Assembly: GCA_003216355.1 (NCBI GenBank)
Contig: QCIX01000001.1
Coordinates: 1 to 64,000, forward strand
Source of the DNA: Prochlorococcus sp. AG-402-N23
GTDB taxonomy: Bacteria > Cyanobacteriota > Cyanobacteriia > PCC-6307 > Cyanobiaceae
Length of the DNA stretch: 64,000 nucleotides
Direction: 5' to 3'
Program-made: the position numbers and the translations under genes
Notes under the pieces: model-generated
Databases searched by the model: none
Seen by the model: only the letters and a program-made list of their open reading frames with translations
Told to the model about the DNA's origin: nothing
Shown here: positions 18,270 through 27,388 of the stretch, one piece after another
Position numbering within the stretch: position 1 is the first letter of the stretch
Layout: each line of letters begins with the position of its first letter

Positions 18270-19559
18270 ATGCATTCAGAAAATTTATTTACTAATTATT
18301 CTCAAATAGAAAACAATGCACCTTTGGCAGATAAATTAAGACCAAAGAATTTGGAAGATTTTTTTGGTCAACAACCAATCCTGAATGAGAATTCGCTTTT
18401 AAGAAGTGCAATATTAAACGATAAGATTAGTAATTTTATTTTTTCTGGCCCTCCGGGTGTTGGAAAAACTACTCTAATTGAAATTATTTCTTTTAATACG
18501 CGGTCAAAATTAATTAAGTTAAATGCAGTATTATCAAGTGTTAAAGAATTAAGAAATGAAATCGCTAATGCAAAAGATAGATTAATAAATTCAAAAAGAA
18601 AAACAATTTTATTTATCGATGAGGTTCATAGATTTACATCAGTTCAGCAAGATGCTTTATTACCTTCAATAGAAAATGGAACTATAACTTTTATTGGGGC
18701 TACAACTGAAAACCCTTTCTTTGCTGTTAATAAAGCGCTTGTTAGCAGGTCTCGTATTTTTACATTACTTCCTTTGGCAGAAAATGATTTGCAGAAAATA
18801 ATACAAAAAGTCATTACTCACTATTCAAAACAAAAAGATTCAAAAAAGGTTTATTTAACTCAAGATGCTATAAGTCATTTAATTAAATTTTCTGGCGGAG
18901 ATGCAAGGACATTAATCAATGCGCTAGAGATGGCAATAGAAATAACTGCTGAAAATGATGCTAAAGAAATCAACATTAATCTCTCAATAGCAGAGGATGC
19001 ACTACAAAAGAAAAATATTGTTTACGATAAAAATGGTCAAAATCATTATGATGTAATAAGTGCCTTTATCAAGTCCATAAGAGGTTCTGATCCCGATGCA
19101 ACTTTATTCTGGCTTGCGAATATGCTGGAGGCTGGTGAAGATCCTAATTTTATTTTTAGAAGACTACTTATATCTGCTAGTGAGGATATTGGAATAGCTG
19201 ATCCTAATGCCATAGTAGTTGTACAATCCTGTTGTGATGCTTTTGATAGAGTTGGTTTTCCAGAAGGATTATATTTTTTAACGCAGGCTTCTTTATATTT
19301 AGCTATTTCTCCAAAAAGTAATAGTACGAAAAGTATTTTTAAAGCAATTGAAACAATCAAATCTATCAATGCATTTGATGTTCCGCTTCATTTAAAAAAT
19401 AATTCTAATAGTTATGTAAATCCTCATAATTATCCAGGTAATTGGGTCTTACAAGAATATCTTCCTAAATCTTTAAGAAATTTAAAAATATGGGAACCAA
19501 ATAATAATGGATGGGAAAAAACTCAATATGAAGAACTGCTTAGAAGAAAAGAAAATTAA
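18270..19559 (+). CDS. rarA: Replication-associated AAA+ ATPase RarA (MgsA)
   Basis: A clamp-loader-like ATPase that acts at stalled replication forks. Its 429 residues hold Walker A GPPGVGKTTLIE near residue 60, Walker B ILFIDEVHRF near 113, sensor-1 GATTENPFF near 145, and the family-specific C-terminal segments RGSDPDATLFWLANMLEAGEDP in shortened form (DPDATLFWLANMLEAGE) and RRLLISASEDIG. These distinguish RarA from RuvB and DnaX. It lies 33 bp after pgm in the same direction. Its stop overlaps the convergent phosphopantetheinyl transferase gene by 4 bp. Confidence 0.95.
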   Translation: MHSENLFTNYSQIENNAPLADKLRPKNLEDFFGQQPILNENSLLRSAILNDKISNFIFSGPPGVGKTTLIEIISFNTRSKLIKLNAVLSSVKELRNEIANAKDRLINSKRKTILFIDEVHRFTSVQQDALLPSIENGTITFIGATTENPFFAVNKALVSRSRIFTLLPLAENDLQKIIQKVITHYSKQKDSKKVYLTQDAISHLIKFSGGDARTLINALEMAIEITAENDAKEININLSIAEDALQKKNIVYDKNGQNHYDVISAFIKSIRGSDPDATLFWLANMLEAGEDPNFIFRRLLISASEDIGIADPNAIVVVQSCCDAFDRVGFPEGLYFLTQASLYLAISPKSNSTKSIFKAIETIKSINAFDVPLHLKNNSNSYVNPHNYPGNWVLQEYLPKSLRNLKIWEPNNNGWEKTQYEELLRRKEN

Positions 19560-20212
19560 AAATTTTTCGAACAACAAATAATCTCAGGATTAAAAGAAGT
19601 TTTTTCTTCGTAGGCTAAAGCGATAGTCCAATTATGGAAGTTAATCTGTGAATAATTTAAATGTATATTTTTCTTATTATGAATTAACTCTTTTGGCTTT
19701 TCAAAAAATTGCCAATACCTAATGTCTTTAGCTATTTTTCCATGATCCCATTTTATAGCCGCTTCAACAGCACACCATTGATTCAATATCATATTTTTTG
19801 TTAAATAATTATTATGGTTTGATTTATTGGTATGAAAAAAATATTTTTTTGCAAATTTTATATGGTTAAAATCTCTATCTGTTCTCTCTATATCAATCCC
19901 TATTTTGCCTTTATGCCAGACTATAGTAATGGCATCTTTACAATGACTTAAACTGATATTTCCCATGCCAGAGGGTAAACTTGGAGGTTCTCCAGGTCGA
20001 GCATTAATTGGAATTTCTAGGGGGTCTAAATCAAAAAGTGTTGAAAGTGATTGTCGCAAATAAGCTCTTGTTTCTAAGAAAATTTTTGATCTTGAATTAG
20101 TTAGGTTTTTTGCAGTTTTAATTTCTTCTATAGTTGCGACATCTTGCACACCTTTAATCTCATAAAACCAAATTTTTGGTATTTTATATTCATACTCATT
20201 TAATAATTTCAA
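19556..20212 (-). CDS. 4'-phosphopantetheinyl transferase (Sfp/HetI type) with altered WxxKE motif
   Basis: Transfers phosphopantetheine from CoA to carrier proteins such as ACP. The 218 residues show the metal-binding GIDIER (Asp107, Glu109) and the downstream helix WCAVEAAIK (Trp146 to Lys154). The usual W-x-x-K-E-x-x-x-K has Val149 where the first Lys is expected; Glu150 and Lys154 are kept. The start is TTG at 20212, because no ATG occurs in frame until Met83. This start shares its first base with the ATG of the divergent bcp gene, so each gene's upstream signals lie inside the other. Confidence 0.85.
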   Translation of the reverse strand: MKLLNEYEYKIPKIWFYEIKGVQDVATIEEIKTAKNLTNSRSKIFLETRAYLRQSLSTLFDLDPLEIPINARPGEPPSLPSGMGNISLSHCKDAITIVWHKGKIGIDIERTDRDFNHIKFAKKYFFHTNKSNHNNYLTKNMILNQWCAVEAAIKWDHGKIAKDIRYWQFFEKPKELIHNKKNIHLNYSQINFHNWTIALAYEEKTSFNPEIICCSKNF

Positions 20213-20679
20213 TGGCTCTTAAGGTTGGCGACAAAGCACCAGAATTTAAATTAAAAGATTCTTTTGAGAAAGAAGTTTCTCTTAGTGATTTTAAAGGTAA
20301 AAGAATAATACTATATTTTTATCCAAAAGATAATACTCCAGGATGTACTAAAGAAGCATGTAATTTTAAAGAGAATTGGGATTTACTCCAAAAAAATAAT
20401 ATTGTTGTGCTTGGTATTAGTAAAGATAATGCATCCTCTCATCAGAAGTTTATAGAAAAATTTAATTTACCTTTTATTCTTTTAACTGATCCTGAACCTT
20501 TCAAAGTTTCTTCTGATTACGATAGCTATGGACTGAAAAAATTTATGGGAAAAGAATATATGGGAATGATGAGAAATACTTTTTTAATTGATACTGAAGG
20601 TAACATCGAAAAAATTTACTTAAAGGTAAAAGCAGCAATAATGGCTGATCATATAATTGCAGACCTTGGGTTAAGCTAA
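20212..20679 (+). CDS. bcp: Thioredoxin-dependent peroxiredoxin Bcp (PrxQ)
   Basis: A 155-residue peroxiredoxin that reduces peroxides with thioredoxin. The peroxidatic Cys45 and resolving Cys50 lie in PGCTKEAC, four residues apart as in Bcp/PrxQ, preceded by FYPKDNTPG. The C-terminus has MRNTFLIDTEG and the expected helix. I take the ATG at 20212, because MALKVGDKAPEF is the normal family N-terminus; an in-frame upstream TTG at 20176 would only add residues encoded inside the phosphopantetheinyl transferase gene. The 3' end overlaps coaX by 9 bp. Confidence 0.95.
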   Translation: MALKVGDKAPEFKLKDSFEKEVSLSDFKGKRIILYFYPKDNTPGCTKEACNFKENWDLLQKNNIVVLGISKDNASSHQKFIEKFNLPFILLTDPEPFKVSSDYDSYGLKKFMGKEYMGMMRNTFLIDTEGNIEKIYLKVKAAIMADHIIADLGLS

Positions 20680-21366
20680 TTTTTTTATGGACAGGTGTTG
20701 AATTATCATCCCCTCCATAACTAAATTAGGAGCATTGATAATAGTTTCTTTTTTAGTTTTTAGAGATTTTGTGAGTAATTGAGAGTCTCCTCCACAGATT
20801 ATTAAAATATCCTTTTCGGGATTAAATAAACTATTAATCACGCTGGTAAGAGAGTTGATTACTCCTTTTAAGATAGCTTCTTCTGTATTAATTAAAAAAT
20901 CTTTGATCGGAATATCATATGTTTTAGGAATTTTAAGATTTTTTGTATTTTGTTCCATTGATTTTAATTGTGTTAGAAAACCTGGAAGAAGTTGACCTCC
21001 AATAATAGATCCATTTGAATTCAATTTTGTTATTGATAATATTGTCCCAAAATCTGCAATTAGCAAATCTTTTTTGAACGGGTTTTCAATAATTTTTAAA
21101 GCGGCAACACAGGCAAGAGCTCTATCAACTCCAAAATAATCAGGAAGATTTGATAATTGGATATCTTTAGTTTTTATTTCATTTTCTTTTTTCAGCAAAA
21201 AATTTGGTAGTTTTCCTACAGAAGCCCAAATTAATTGATCAAGATCTATATTTTCGGGAACTTTTTGCTCTTTTTTGGTATGGAAGAATTTAGATTGATT
21301 TTTAGAATATTTAGCCCAATGAAGCCTACTATTGCCTATTAATAGAAAATTTATATCTGAGACCAT
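20671..21366 (-). CDS. coaX: Type III pantothenate kinase
   Basis: Phosphorylates pantothenate, the first step of CoA synthesis. The 231 residues follow the CoaX plan: an N-terminal phosphate loop FLLIGNSRLHWAKY, a central FGVDRALACVAA, the second Asp-containing loop LIADFGTILSI, and IIGGQLLPGF. The first loop has Leu where most bacterial CoaX proteins have an Asp; I believe the variant is common in cyanobacteria but cannot check here. It is convergent with bcp (9 bp overlap) and 15 bp downstream of cysH on the same strand. Confidence 0.9.
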   Translation of the reverse strand: MVSDINFLLIGNSRLHWAKYSKNQSKFFHTKKEQKVPENIDLDQLIWASVGKLPNFLLKKENEIKTKDIQLSNLPDYFGVDRALACVAALKIIENPFKKDLLIADFGTILSITKLNSNGSIIGGQLLPGFLTQLKSMEQNTKNLKIPKTYDIPIKDFLINTEEAILKGVINSLTSVINSLFNPEKDILIICGGDSQLLTKSLKTKKETIINAPNLVMEGMIIQHLSIKKLA

Positions 21367-21381
21367 TGTTCTATGATCAAT

Positions 21382-22104
21382 TTAATTATTAGTATGTATT
21401 CCACATTCTTGTTTAATCCCCCCAAATCTTGTATTTCTGCCTTTTGTTTCAATACCATCGGGACTGCTTGAATGCCAATCTCCTACAGAAGAATAACCTT
21501 TGATAAAAAGTGGATGGGCAGGTAAATTATTCTCTTCCATATAATAAAAAATATCTTTATTTGTCCAATTTAATAAAGGTCTTAAAGAGAGTCTTTGACG
21601 AATTACGTCTATGAATTTCATTTTGTTTCTATTTTCTGTTTGATTTGATCTAACACCGCTTGCCCAGCAGAAAATATCATATTTTTCTAGACCATTTTCT
21701 AAAGGTTTTATCTTTCTCAATTCATGATACTTATCTAAATCACTCTCTTTTTTTGTTTCCCAAAGTTTTCCGTATTTGGCCTCCATTCTTGCTGGAGATA
21801 ATTCACTTTGAAGAACTTCAACTTCTAAGGATAAATTATCAATAAGCTTTTCAGCGTAATAGTATGTTTCTGGAGGAAGGTAACCTGTATCTATCCAAAA
21901 TATTTTGATTTTTTTTTGTAGAGATAATTTACTGACCATATCTAAAAGGACTGATGAATGTATACCAAAACTTGTTGTAATAGCAAATTGATTATCAAAC
22001 TTTTCATAACCCCATGCAAGCATTCCTTGAGGCTTCATATCTACAAGCTCTTGATTATATTTCCTCAAGTTAGTTTGAATATCTTTGTGGATTTTTTCAA
22101 TCAT
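21382..22104 (-). CDS. cysH: Phosphoadenosine phosphosulfate reductase
   Basis: Reduces PAPS to sulfite with thioredoxin during sulfate assimilation. The 240 residues contain the substrate loop TTSFGIHSSVLLD, IFWIDTGYLPPETY, SGVRSNQT, the ATP-sulfurylase-like RPLLNWTNKDIF, and the C-terminal catalytic ECGIHT (Cys near 234). The paired CC...CxxC motif of Fe-S-containing APS reductases is absent, so PAPS is the expected substrate. It lies upstream of coaX on the same strand and 95 bp from the divergent NDH-2 gene. It pairs functionally with cysK at 56063. Confidence 0.93.
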   Translation of the reverse strand: MIEKIHKDIQTNLRKYNQELVDMKPQGMLAWGYEKFDNQFAITTSFGIHSSVLLDMVSKLSLQKKIKIFWIDTGYLPPETYYYAEKLIDNLSLEVEVLQSELSPARMEAKYGKLWETKKESDLDKYHELRKIKPLENGLEKYDIFCWASGVRSNQTENRNKMKFIDVIRQRLSLRPLLNWTNKDIFYYMEENNLPAHPLFIKGYSSVGDWHSSSPDGIETKGRNTRFGGIKQECGIHTNN

Positions 22105-22199
22105 TCTTCAGTTTGATTATGAGTTTAATTTTATTTCGCTCAAATTAAAAATTATTCGTATAGTTTAATAATACATTTACGCATAACAATATTTCTCTA

Positions 22200-23393
22200 A
22201 TGAAATCAATACAAAAACCAATAGTAATAGTTGGAGCAGGTTTTGCAGGTATGACATTTGCTTTGAATTTAAAGAATCTTAATCCTTCTTTACCGATTCT
22301 TGTGGTTGATTCTGAAACTAATTTTATATTTAAACCTTTAATGTACGAAGTTTTAAGTAAAGAAATAAGAAGTTGGGAAGCCACCCCAAAATTTGCAAAT
22401 ATTTTTTCTGATGCCGGTATAACTTTTTTAAGAAATTGTTTAACCAAGATTTCCTTCAAAGATAATATTCTTGAATTTAGTGACGAATTAAAATTAAGTT
22501 ATCAGTATCTCGTTATCTGTACAGGATCTATTCCAAATAGTTTTTTTATAAAAGGTGTAGATGAAAATTGTTATTTTTTTAATGACGTGCATGATTTAAA
22601 TAAATTAAATTCTTTTTTAAAAGAATCACAAGATACTGCGTTGCATAAAAAGTTATTCATAGTTGGTGGTGGTCCCTCTGGCATCGAGTTGGCATGCAAA
22701 ATTAAAGATATATTTACAGACCAATTTGAAATTAATGTAATAGAAAAATCAAACGAAATCTTAAATAAAAACAAAATTTTCAATAGAGAACAAGCAGAGA
22801 AGGCATTAGAAAAAAGAAAAATCAACGTTCTTTTGAATTCCACAGTTAAAGAAGTCTCAGAAACTAAGATTAGTATTTCTAGCGAGGATGGAATAACTTC
22901 CTTTGATAAAGATATTGTTATTTGGACAGCAGGTGTTAAACCTAATTTGTCTTACTTAGAAACTGATCAAATAACAAAAAAATTTGGACGCATTTTAGTT
23001 AATAATAATTTGCAAATAGAAAACCATGAAGACTGTTTTGCTATTGGTGATATTTCAGTTATTGAAGGAATGGAGGATTTACCGATAACTGCTCAGGTTG
23101 CTATGCAGGAAGGAAATCATCTTGCTAATAATTTAGAACTTTTAATTCAAGGAAAAGATCCTTTACCCTTTCAATTTCAAGACAAAGGTGAAATGATTAG
23201 CTTAGGAATAGGCGAAGCTTCAATTTCTGGGCTTGGGGTTACTTTATCTGGGAAATTGGCTTTTGAGGCAAGAAGACTTATATATGCTTCCAAGTTGCCT
23301 GATATTACAGAAAGCTTAAAATCTGCATCTTCATGGATATTCCAAAAAAAATTTATTTTTAAAAAGTTTCTTAAAAAAGATTATTCGAATTAA
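22200..23393 (+). CDS. ndb: Type II NADH dehydrogenase (NDH-2)
   Basis: A 397-residue single-subunit flavoenzyme that oxidises NAD(P)H and reduces quinone without pumping protons. It has two Rossmann motifs: the FAD-binding IVIVGAGFAGMTFALNL at the N-terminus and the nucleotide-binding KLFIVGGGPSGIELACKI near residue 160. A C-terminal FAD contact CFAIGDI is followed by TAQVAMQEG. The C-terminal 60 residues are basic and amphipathic, suiting peripheral membrane attachment. Cyanobacterial homologues (NdbA/B/C) are thought to act in redox sensing. It lies 49 bp upstream of the SLC13-type carrier gene in the same orientation. Confidence 0.9.
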   Translation: MKSIQKPIVIVGAGFAGMTFALNLKNLNPSLPILVVDSETNFIFKPLMYEVLSKEIRSWEATPKFANIFSDAGITFLRNCLTKISFKDNILEFSDELKLSYQYLVICTGSIPNSFFIKGVDENCYFFNDVHDLNKLNSFLKESQDTALHKKLFIVGGGPSGIELACKIKDIFTDQFEINVIEKSNEILNKNKIFNREQAEKALEKRKINVLLNSTVKEVSETKISISSEDGITSFDKDIVIWTAGVKPNLSYLETDQITKKFGRILVNNNLQIENHEDCFAIGDISVIEGMEDLPITAQVAMQEGNHLANNLELLIQGKDPLPFQFQDKGEMISLGIGEASISGLGVTLSGKLAFEARRLIYASKLPDITESLKSASSWIFQKKFIFKKFLKKDYSN

Positions 23394-23442
23394 ACTTTTT
23401 TGAAATATTGTTTTTGGGTATATTGAGTTAAATAAGTTTTGT

Positions 23443-25251
23443 ATGAATTTAATTGCAGTAGTTAGTAATAATTTTGATGCGTTTATAACGGTAGTTGTTT
23501 TAATAATGTCAATAATTTTGTTTATTAGAAATACTATTGCACCAGAATTGACTGGTTTGTTATGTGTCGGAATATTTATATCTACTGGGGTTCTTTCTCC
23601 TGAAAAAGCTTTAGCTGGATTTGGTAGCCCCTCTTTAATTACCCTTATGGGTTTATTTGCAGTTTCCTCAGCATTATTTAAAAGTGGTGCCTTAGACAGA
23701 GTAAGAGAATTAATTTCTTCTGAAAGTATTCGAACTCCAAGGAAATTAATTTCTTTAATAGCTTTTTTGATTGCTCCAATATCTGGCATTGTACCTAATA
23801 CTCCAGTAGTAGCATCTTTGTTACCTTTAATTGAAAGTTGGTGCGAGCGAAGAAATATATCACCGTCAAAAGTTTTACTACCTCTTTCTTTTGCTACTTT
23901 ACTCGGTGGAACTCTGACATTATTAGGTAGCTCAGTAAATCTTCTTGTAAGTGATATTAGTCAACAATTAGGTTATGGAGGTTTGGAATTATTTAGTTTG
24001 ACTTCAATAGGAATTCCTGTTTGGCTTATAGGTACAACCTATATGATTCTTGTTTCTGACATGCTTTTGCCAGATAGAGGGAGAGATAAGGAGTTTATTA
24101 AAAATGGTGATATGAATATATATTTTACCGAAGTTACTATTCCCTCTACTTCAGAATTAGTTGGACAATCTGTAAGAAATAGTAGATTGCAAAGACGATT
24201 TGACGTTGATGTTCTGGAATTGCAACGAAATGGAAAAGTTATTCTTCCTCCTTTGGCTGATAGAAAGATTGAACCGGATGATAGATTAATAATCCGCGTT
24301 ACAAGGGCAGACTTATTTAGGCTGCAGCAGGAACATACTATTCTGTTAGGAGAAAACAAAACATCTTTCGAAGGGGCTAATTTTTTCTCAGATGATGAAG
24401 GAACTAAGACCTTTGAAGCCTTGTTACCAGCTGGTTCAACTTTAGCCGGTGCAAGTTTGAGAGAATTAAGATTTAGGCAGCGTCATAATGCAACAGTTTT
24501 AGCATTAAGAAGAGGTCAACAAACTGTCCAGGAGAGATTAGGTCAAGCTGTTTTAAGGGCTGGAGATGTTTTATTATTGCAAGCACCGCTAGATTCAATA
24601 AGAGGTTTGCAGGCTAGTAATGATTTGCTTATTTTAGATCAATTCGAAGATGACTTACCTTTTTTGATAAAAAAACCTATATCGATTGCAATTGCAATAG
24701 GAATGGTGGTTTTGCCTTCGGTTTCTAATATTCCATTAGTAGGTTCAGTTCTTTTGGCAGTGATTGCAATGGTTGCTTGTGGATGTTTAAGACCTGTAGA
24801 GATACAAAAATCAATTAGGTTAGACGTCATTTTATTGCTGGGATCTTTATCGTGTTTTAGTGTAGCTATGCAGATAACTGGATTGGCAGATTTAATTGCA
24901 GTTAATCTAAACTTTGCCCTTAACGGAATGCCTCTTTATTTTGCACTTGTCGTAATTTTTGTATCTACAGTTATTCTTACGCAATTTATAAGTAATGCTG
25001 CTTCGGTTGCTTTGATTTTACCTGTTGCTATTGAATTCTCAAATGTTTTAGAAATTTCACCAAGCGCTTTAATAATGCTTGTTTTATTCGGTGCAAGTCA
25101 ATCTTTTTTGACTCCAATGGGTTATCAAACAAATTTAATGGTTTATGGTCCTGGAAGATATAGATTTTTTGATATCGCAAAATACGGAGCTGGATTAACA
25201 CTTATAATGTCATTTACTGTACCAGCATTGATAATTTTAAATTACGGGTAA
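23443..25251 (+). CDS. SLC13/DASS-type anion carrier with two RCK_C (TrkA-C) domains
   Basis: A 602-residue membrane protein with about ten spans split by a large soluble insert. The first half contains LITLMGLFAVSSALFKSGAL and GIVPNTPVVASLLPLIE, the second SNAASVALILPVAIEFSN and SQSFLTPMGYQTNLMVYGPG, the pattern of the divalent anion:Na+ symporter family. Residues about 212-300 and 315-400 are two RCK_C ligand-binding modules (STSELVGQSVRNSRLQRR; STLAGASLRELRFRQRH). Members transport sulfate or dicarboxylates; the substrate here is not evident. The ktrB GTG starts 4 nt after its stop, so the three transport genes form one operon. Confidence 0.88.
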   Translation: MNLIAVVSNNFDAFITVVVLIMSIILFIRNTIAPELTGLLCVGIFISTGVLSPEKALAGFGSPSLITLMGLFAVSSALFKSGALDRVRELISSESIRTPRKLISLIAFLIAPISGIVPNTPVVASLLPLIESWCERRNISPSKVLLPLSFATLLGGTLTLLGSSVNLLVSDISQQLGYGGLELFSLTSIGIPVWLIGTTYMILVSDMLLPDRGRDKEFIKNGDMNIYFTEVTIPSTSELVGQSVRNSRLQRRFDVDVLELQRNGKVILPPLADRKIEPDDRLIIRVTRADLFRLQQEHTILLGENKTSFEGANFFSDDEGTKTFEALLPAGSTLAGASLRELRFRQRHNATVLALRRGQQTVQERLGQAVLRAGDVLLLQAPLDSIRGLQASNDLLILDQFEDDLPFLIKKPISIAIAIGMVVLPSVSNIPLVGSVLLAVIAMVACGCLRPVEIQKSIRLDVILLLGSLSCFSVAMQITGLADLIAVNLNFALNGMPLYFALVVIFVSTVILTQFISNAASVALILPVAIEFSNVLEISPSALIMLVLFGASQSFLTPMGYQTNLMVYGPGRYRFFDIAKYGAGLTLIMSFTVPALIILNYG

Positions 25252-25255
25252 TATC

Positions 25256-26659
25256 GTGAAATTCACAAGTAAGGTTTATAAGTTAAAAGATGCTTACAAA
25301 AAGCTATCTGTACCTCAATTTACTATTGTTACAGGGTTGTTTATTATTTGCCTTGGAACTTTAATTTTGAGCTCTCCATTATGTTCATCTTCAAAGGTTG
25401 GTTTGTGGGAAGCATTTTTTACATCTACTTCTGCAATAACCGTTACTGGCTTAACCATAATAGATATTGGTGTTGATTTAAATTTCTTTGGCCAAGTTTT
25501 CTTAGCTTTTATGCTTTTATCAGGTGGTCTAGGATTAATGGCCATTACAACATTTTTACAAGGGTTTGTTGTAAAGGGGACAAAGCTAAGAACTAGATTA
25601 GACAAAGGAAAGACTTTAGATGAATTTGGAGTTGGAGGAATTGGTCGAACTTTTCAAAGCATTGCTATTACTGCGATTAGTATCATATCCTTGGGCGCAA
25701 TTGTCTTATATTCTTTTGGATTTGTAGACATTCAAAATAATTGGGAACGACTATGGTCCTCGATTTTTCACAGCATTTCTGCATATAACAATGCAGGATT
25801 TTCATTAATGTCAAATAGTCTTCAAGACTATAGAACAAATTATTTGGTGAATAGTGTTTTTGTTTTTCTCATTGTTATGGGTGGATTGGGTTGGCGGGTT
25901 ATTGATGATATTTGGAGTCATAAAAAAAATCTTTCTTATAAGAAATTAAGCCTTCATTCCAGACTAGTTATTAGGACAAGTTTATCTCTAATATTGTTCG
26001 GATCATTAGGATTCTTTATCACTGAATCATTGCTAAATAGTCAATTTTTTAATGATTTAAATTTGTTTGAACGGTTAATGTCATCTATCTTCGAAACAGT
26101 TAGTGCAAGAACTGCAGGCTTTACAAATTTTCCGATTTCTTTGAACTCTATCTCAGATACAGGCCTTTTATTATTAATGACACTTATGTTTATTGGAGCA
26201 AGTACAGGAGGTACTGGTGGAGGCATAAAAACAACTACATTTATTGCTTTAATGGCTGCAACTAGATCAACTTTAAGAGGTCAGAAAGATGTAATTATTA
26301 GCAATAGATTAATTTCAGATAAAGTAATTCTAAAGGCAGTTGGAATCACAGTTGGATCTTTGCTTTTTGTTCTTTTAATGGCAATGTTGCTTAGTACAAC
26401 AAATACTTTTGTTAAAAAAGAATCATTCACATTCTTAGAAATTCTGTTCACTTGCATATCTGCATTTGCAACAGTTGGTTTTGATATTGGTTTAACCGCA
26501 AAATTAAATCATTTTGGTCAATTTATTCTTATTGTGGGTATGTTTGTAGGCAGACTTGGGATCCTTTTGCTTTTAAGTGCACTTTGGCAGGCTCTTTATA
26601 AGAGTAGAATAGATAGACAAAAGAGAATTGGCTATCCTAAGGCTGATCTATATGTTTAG
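25256..26659 (+). CDS. ktrB: Ktr/Trk-type cation channel subunit
   Basis: A 467-residue member of the TrkH/KtrB superfamily that takes up K+ (or Na+) with a KtrA regulatory ring. Four pore-loop repeats can be read: TSTSAITVTGL, SAYNNAGFS, SARTAGFTN and SAFATVGFD, each with the selectivity-filter Gly except that the first has TVTG. The RCK partner ktrA lies 18 bp downstream. The start is GTG, 4 nt after the SLC13 stop codon. Cyanobacterial Ktr systems are Na+-dependent K+ importers important in salt and osmotic adjustment, which fits a marine cell. Confidence 0.92.
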   Translation: MKFTSKVYKLKDAYKKLSVPQFTIVTGLFIICLGTLILSSPLCSSSKVGLWEAFFTSTSAITVTGLTIIDIGVDLNFFGQVFLAFMLLSGGLGLMAITTFLQGFVVKGTKLRTRLDKGKTLDEFGVGGIGRTFQSIAITAISIISLGAIVLYSFGFVDIQNNWERLWSSIFHSISAYNNAGFSLMSNSLQDYRTNYLVNSVFVFLIVMGGLGWRVIDDIWSHKKNLSYKKLSLHSRLVIRTSLSLILFGSLGFFITESLLNSQFFNDLNLFERLMSSIFETVSARTAGFTNFPISLNSISDTGLLLLMTLMFIGASTGGTGGGIKTTTFIALMAATRSTLRGQKDVIISNRLISDKVILKAVGITVGSLLFVLLMAMLLSTTNTFVKKESFTFLEILFTCISAFATVGFDIGLTAKLNHFGQFILIVGMFVGRLGILLLLSALWQALYKSRIDRQKRIGYPKADLYV

Positions 26660-26677
26660 AATTGACTGAGTTTTATT

Positions 26678-27382
26678 ATGGCTGATTGGTGGCAGTGGTC
26701 TCAAAAGAAAGAAAATGAAGCACTTACTTTTGCAGTTGTCGGCGTTGGAAGATTTGGAACCGCAGTTTGCAGAGAACTTATTAGTAATGGTGCTGATGTT
26801 TTGGCTGCAGATTATTCGGAAAAAGCTATTGATGATTTAAGGCAATTAGAACCTTCGATAGAAGCGAGAGTTGTAGATTGTACTGATGAAGAGTCTATGA
26901 AGGAATCGGGAATTCTTGAAATGAATACTGTTGTAGTGGGTATTAGTGAGCCTATTGAAGCGAGTATAACTACAACTCTTATTGCTAAGGATAGTGAAGG
27001 TAGCAAAGTGAAAAGAGTAATAGCGAGAGCTACCAGTGACTTGCACGAAAAAATGTTAAAAAGAGTAGGTGCAGATAAAGTTGTTTTCCCATCTAGGATG
27101 CAAGGAGAAAGATTAGGTTTAGAACTAGTTAGACCAAACCTAATCGAAAGATTGGAACTAGATAATCAAACTGGTATAGATGAGATAACTGTTCCAGAGG
27201 AATTTATTGGAAGATCTTTAAGAGATTTAAATTTGAGGAAAAATTATTTAGTAAATGTTCTTGCTGCAGGACCTGCTGAAGAGTTAACAGTTAATCCTCC
27301 AGCAAAATATATTTTGGAAAGAGGAAATATTTTGGTAGTCATGGGTAAAACAGTAGATTTACAGAAATTGCCTCAAAATTAA
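26678..27382 (+). CDS. ktrA: K+ uptake regulatory subunit KtrA (RCK domain)
   Basis: A 234-residue cytoplasmic regulator. An RCK_N Rossmann domain with VVGVGRFGTAVCREL near residue 20 and an acidic residue after the second strand (AADYSEKA) binds adenine nucleotides; a C-terminal RCK_C domain begins EEFIGRSLRDLNLRK. It forms a ring that gates KtrB. Third gene of the transport cluster, 18 bp after ktrB. Its stop lies 6 bp from that of the convergent ribbon-helix-helix gene. Confidence 0.93.
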   Translation: MADWWQWSQKKENEALTFAVVGVGRFGTAVCRELISNGADVLAADYSEKAIDDLRQLEPSIEARVVDCTDEESMKESGILEMNTVVVGISEPIEASITTTLIAKDSEGSKVKRVIARATSDLHEKMLKRVGADKVVFPSRMQGERLGLELVRPNLIERLELDNQTGIDEITVPEEFIGRSLRDLNLRKNYLVNVLAAGPAEELTVNPPAKYILERGNILVVMGKTVDLQKLPQN

Positions 27383-27388
27383 TTATTT

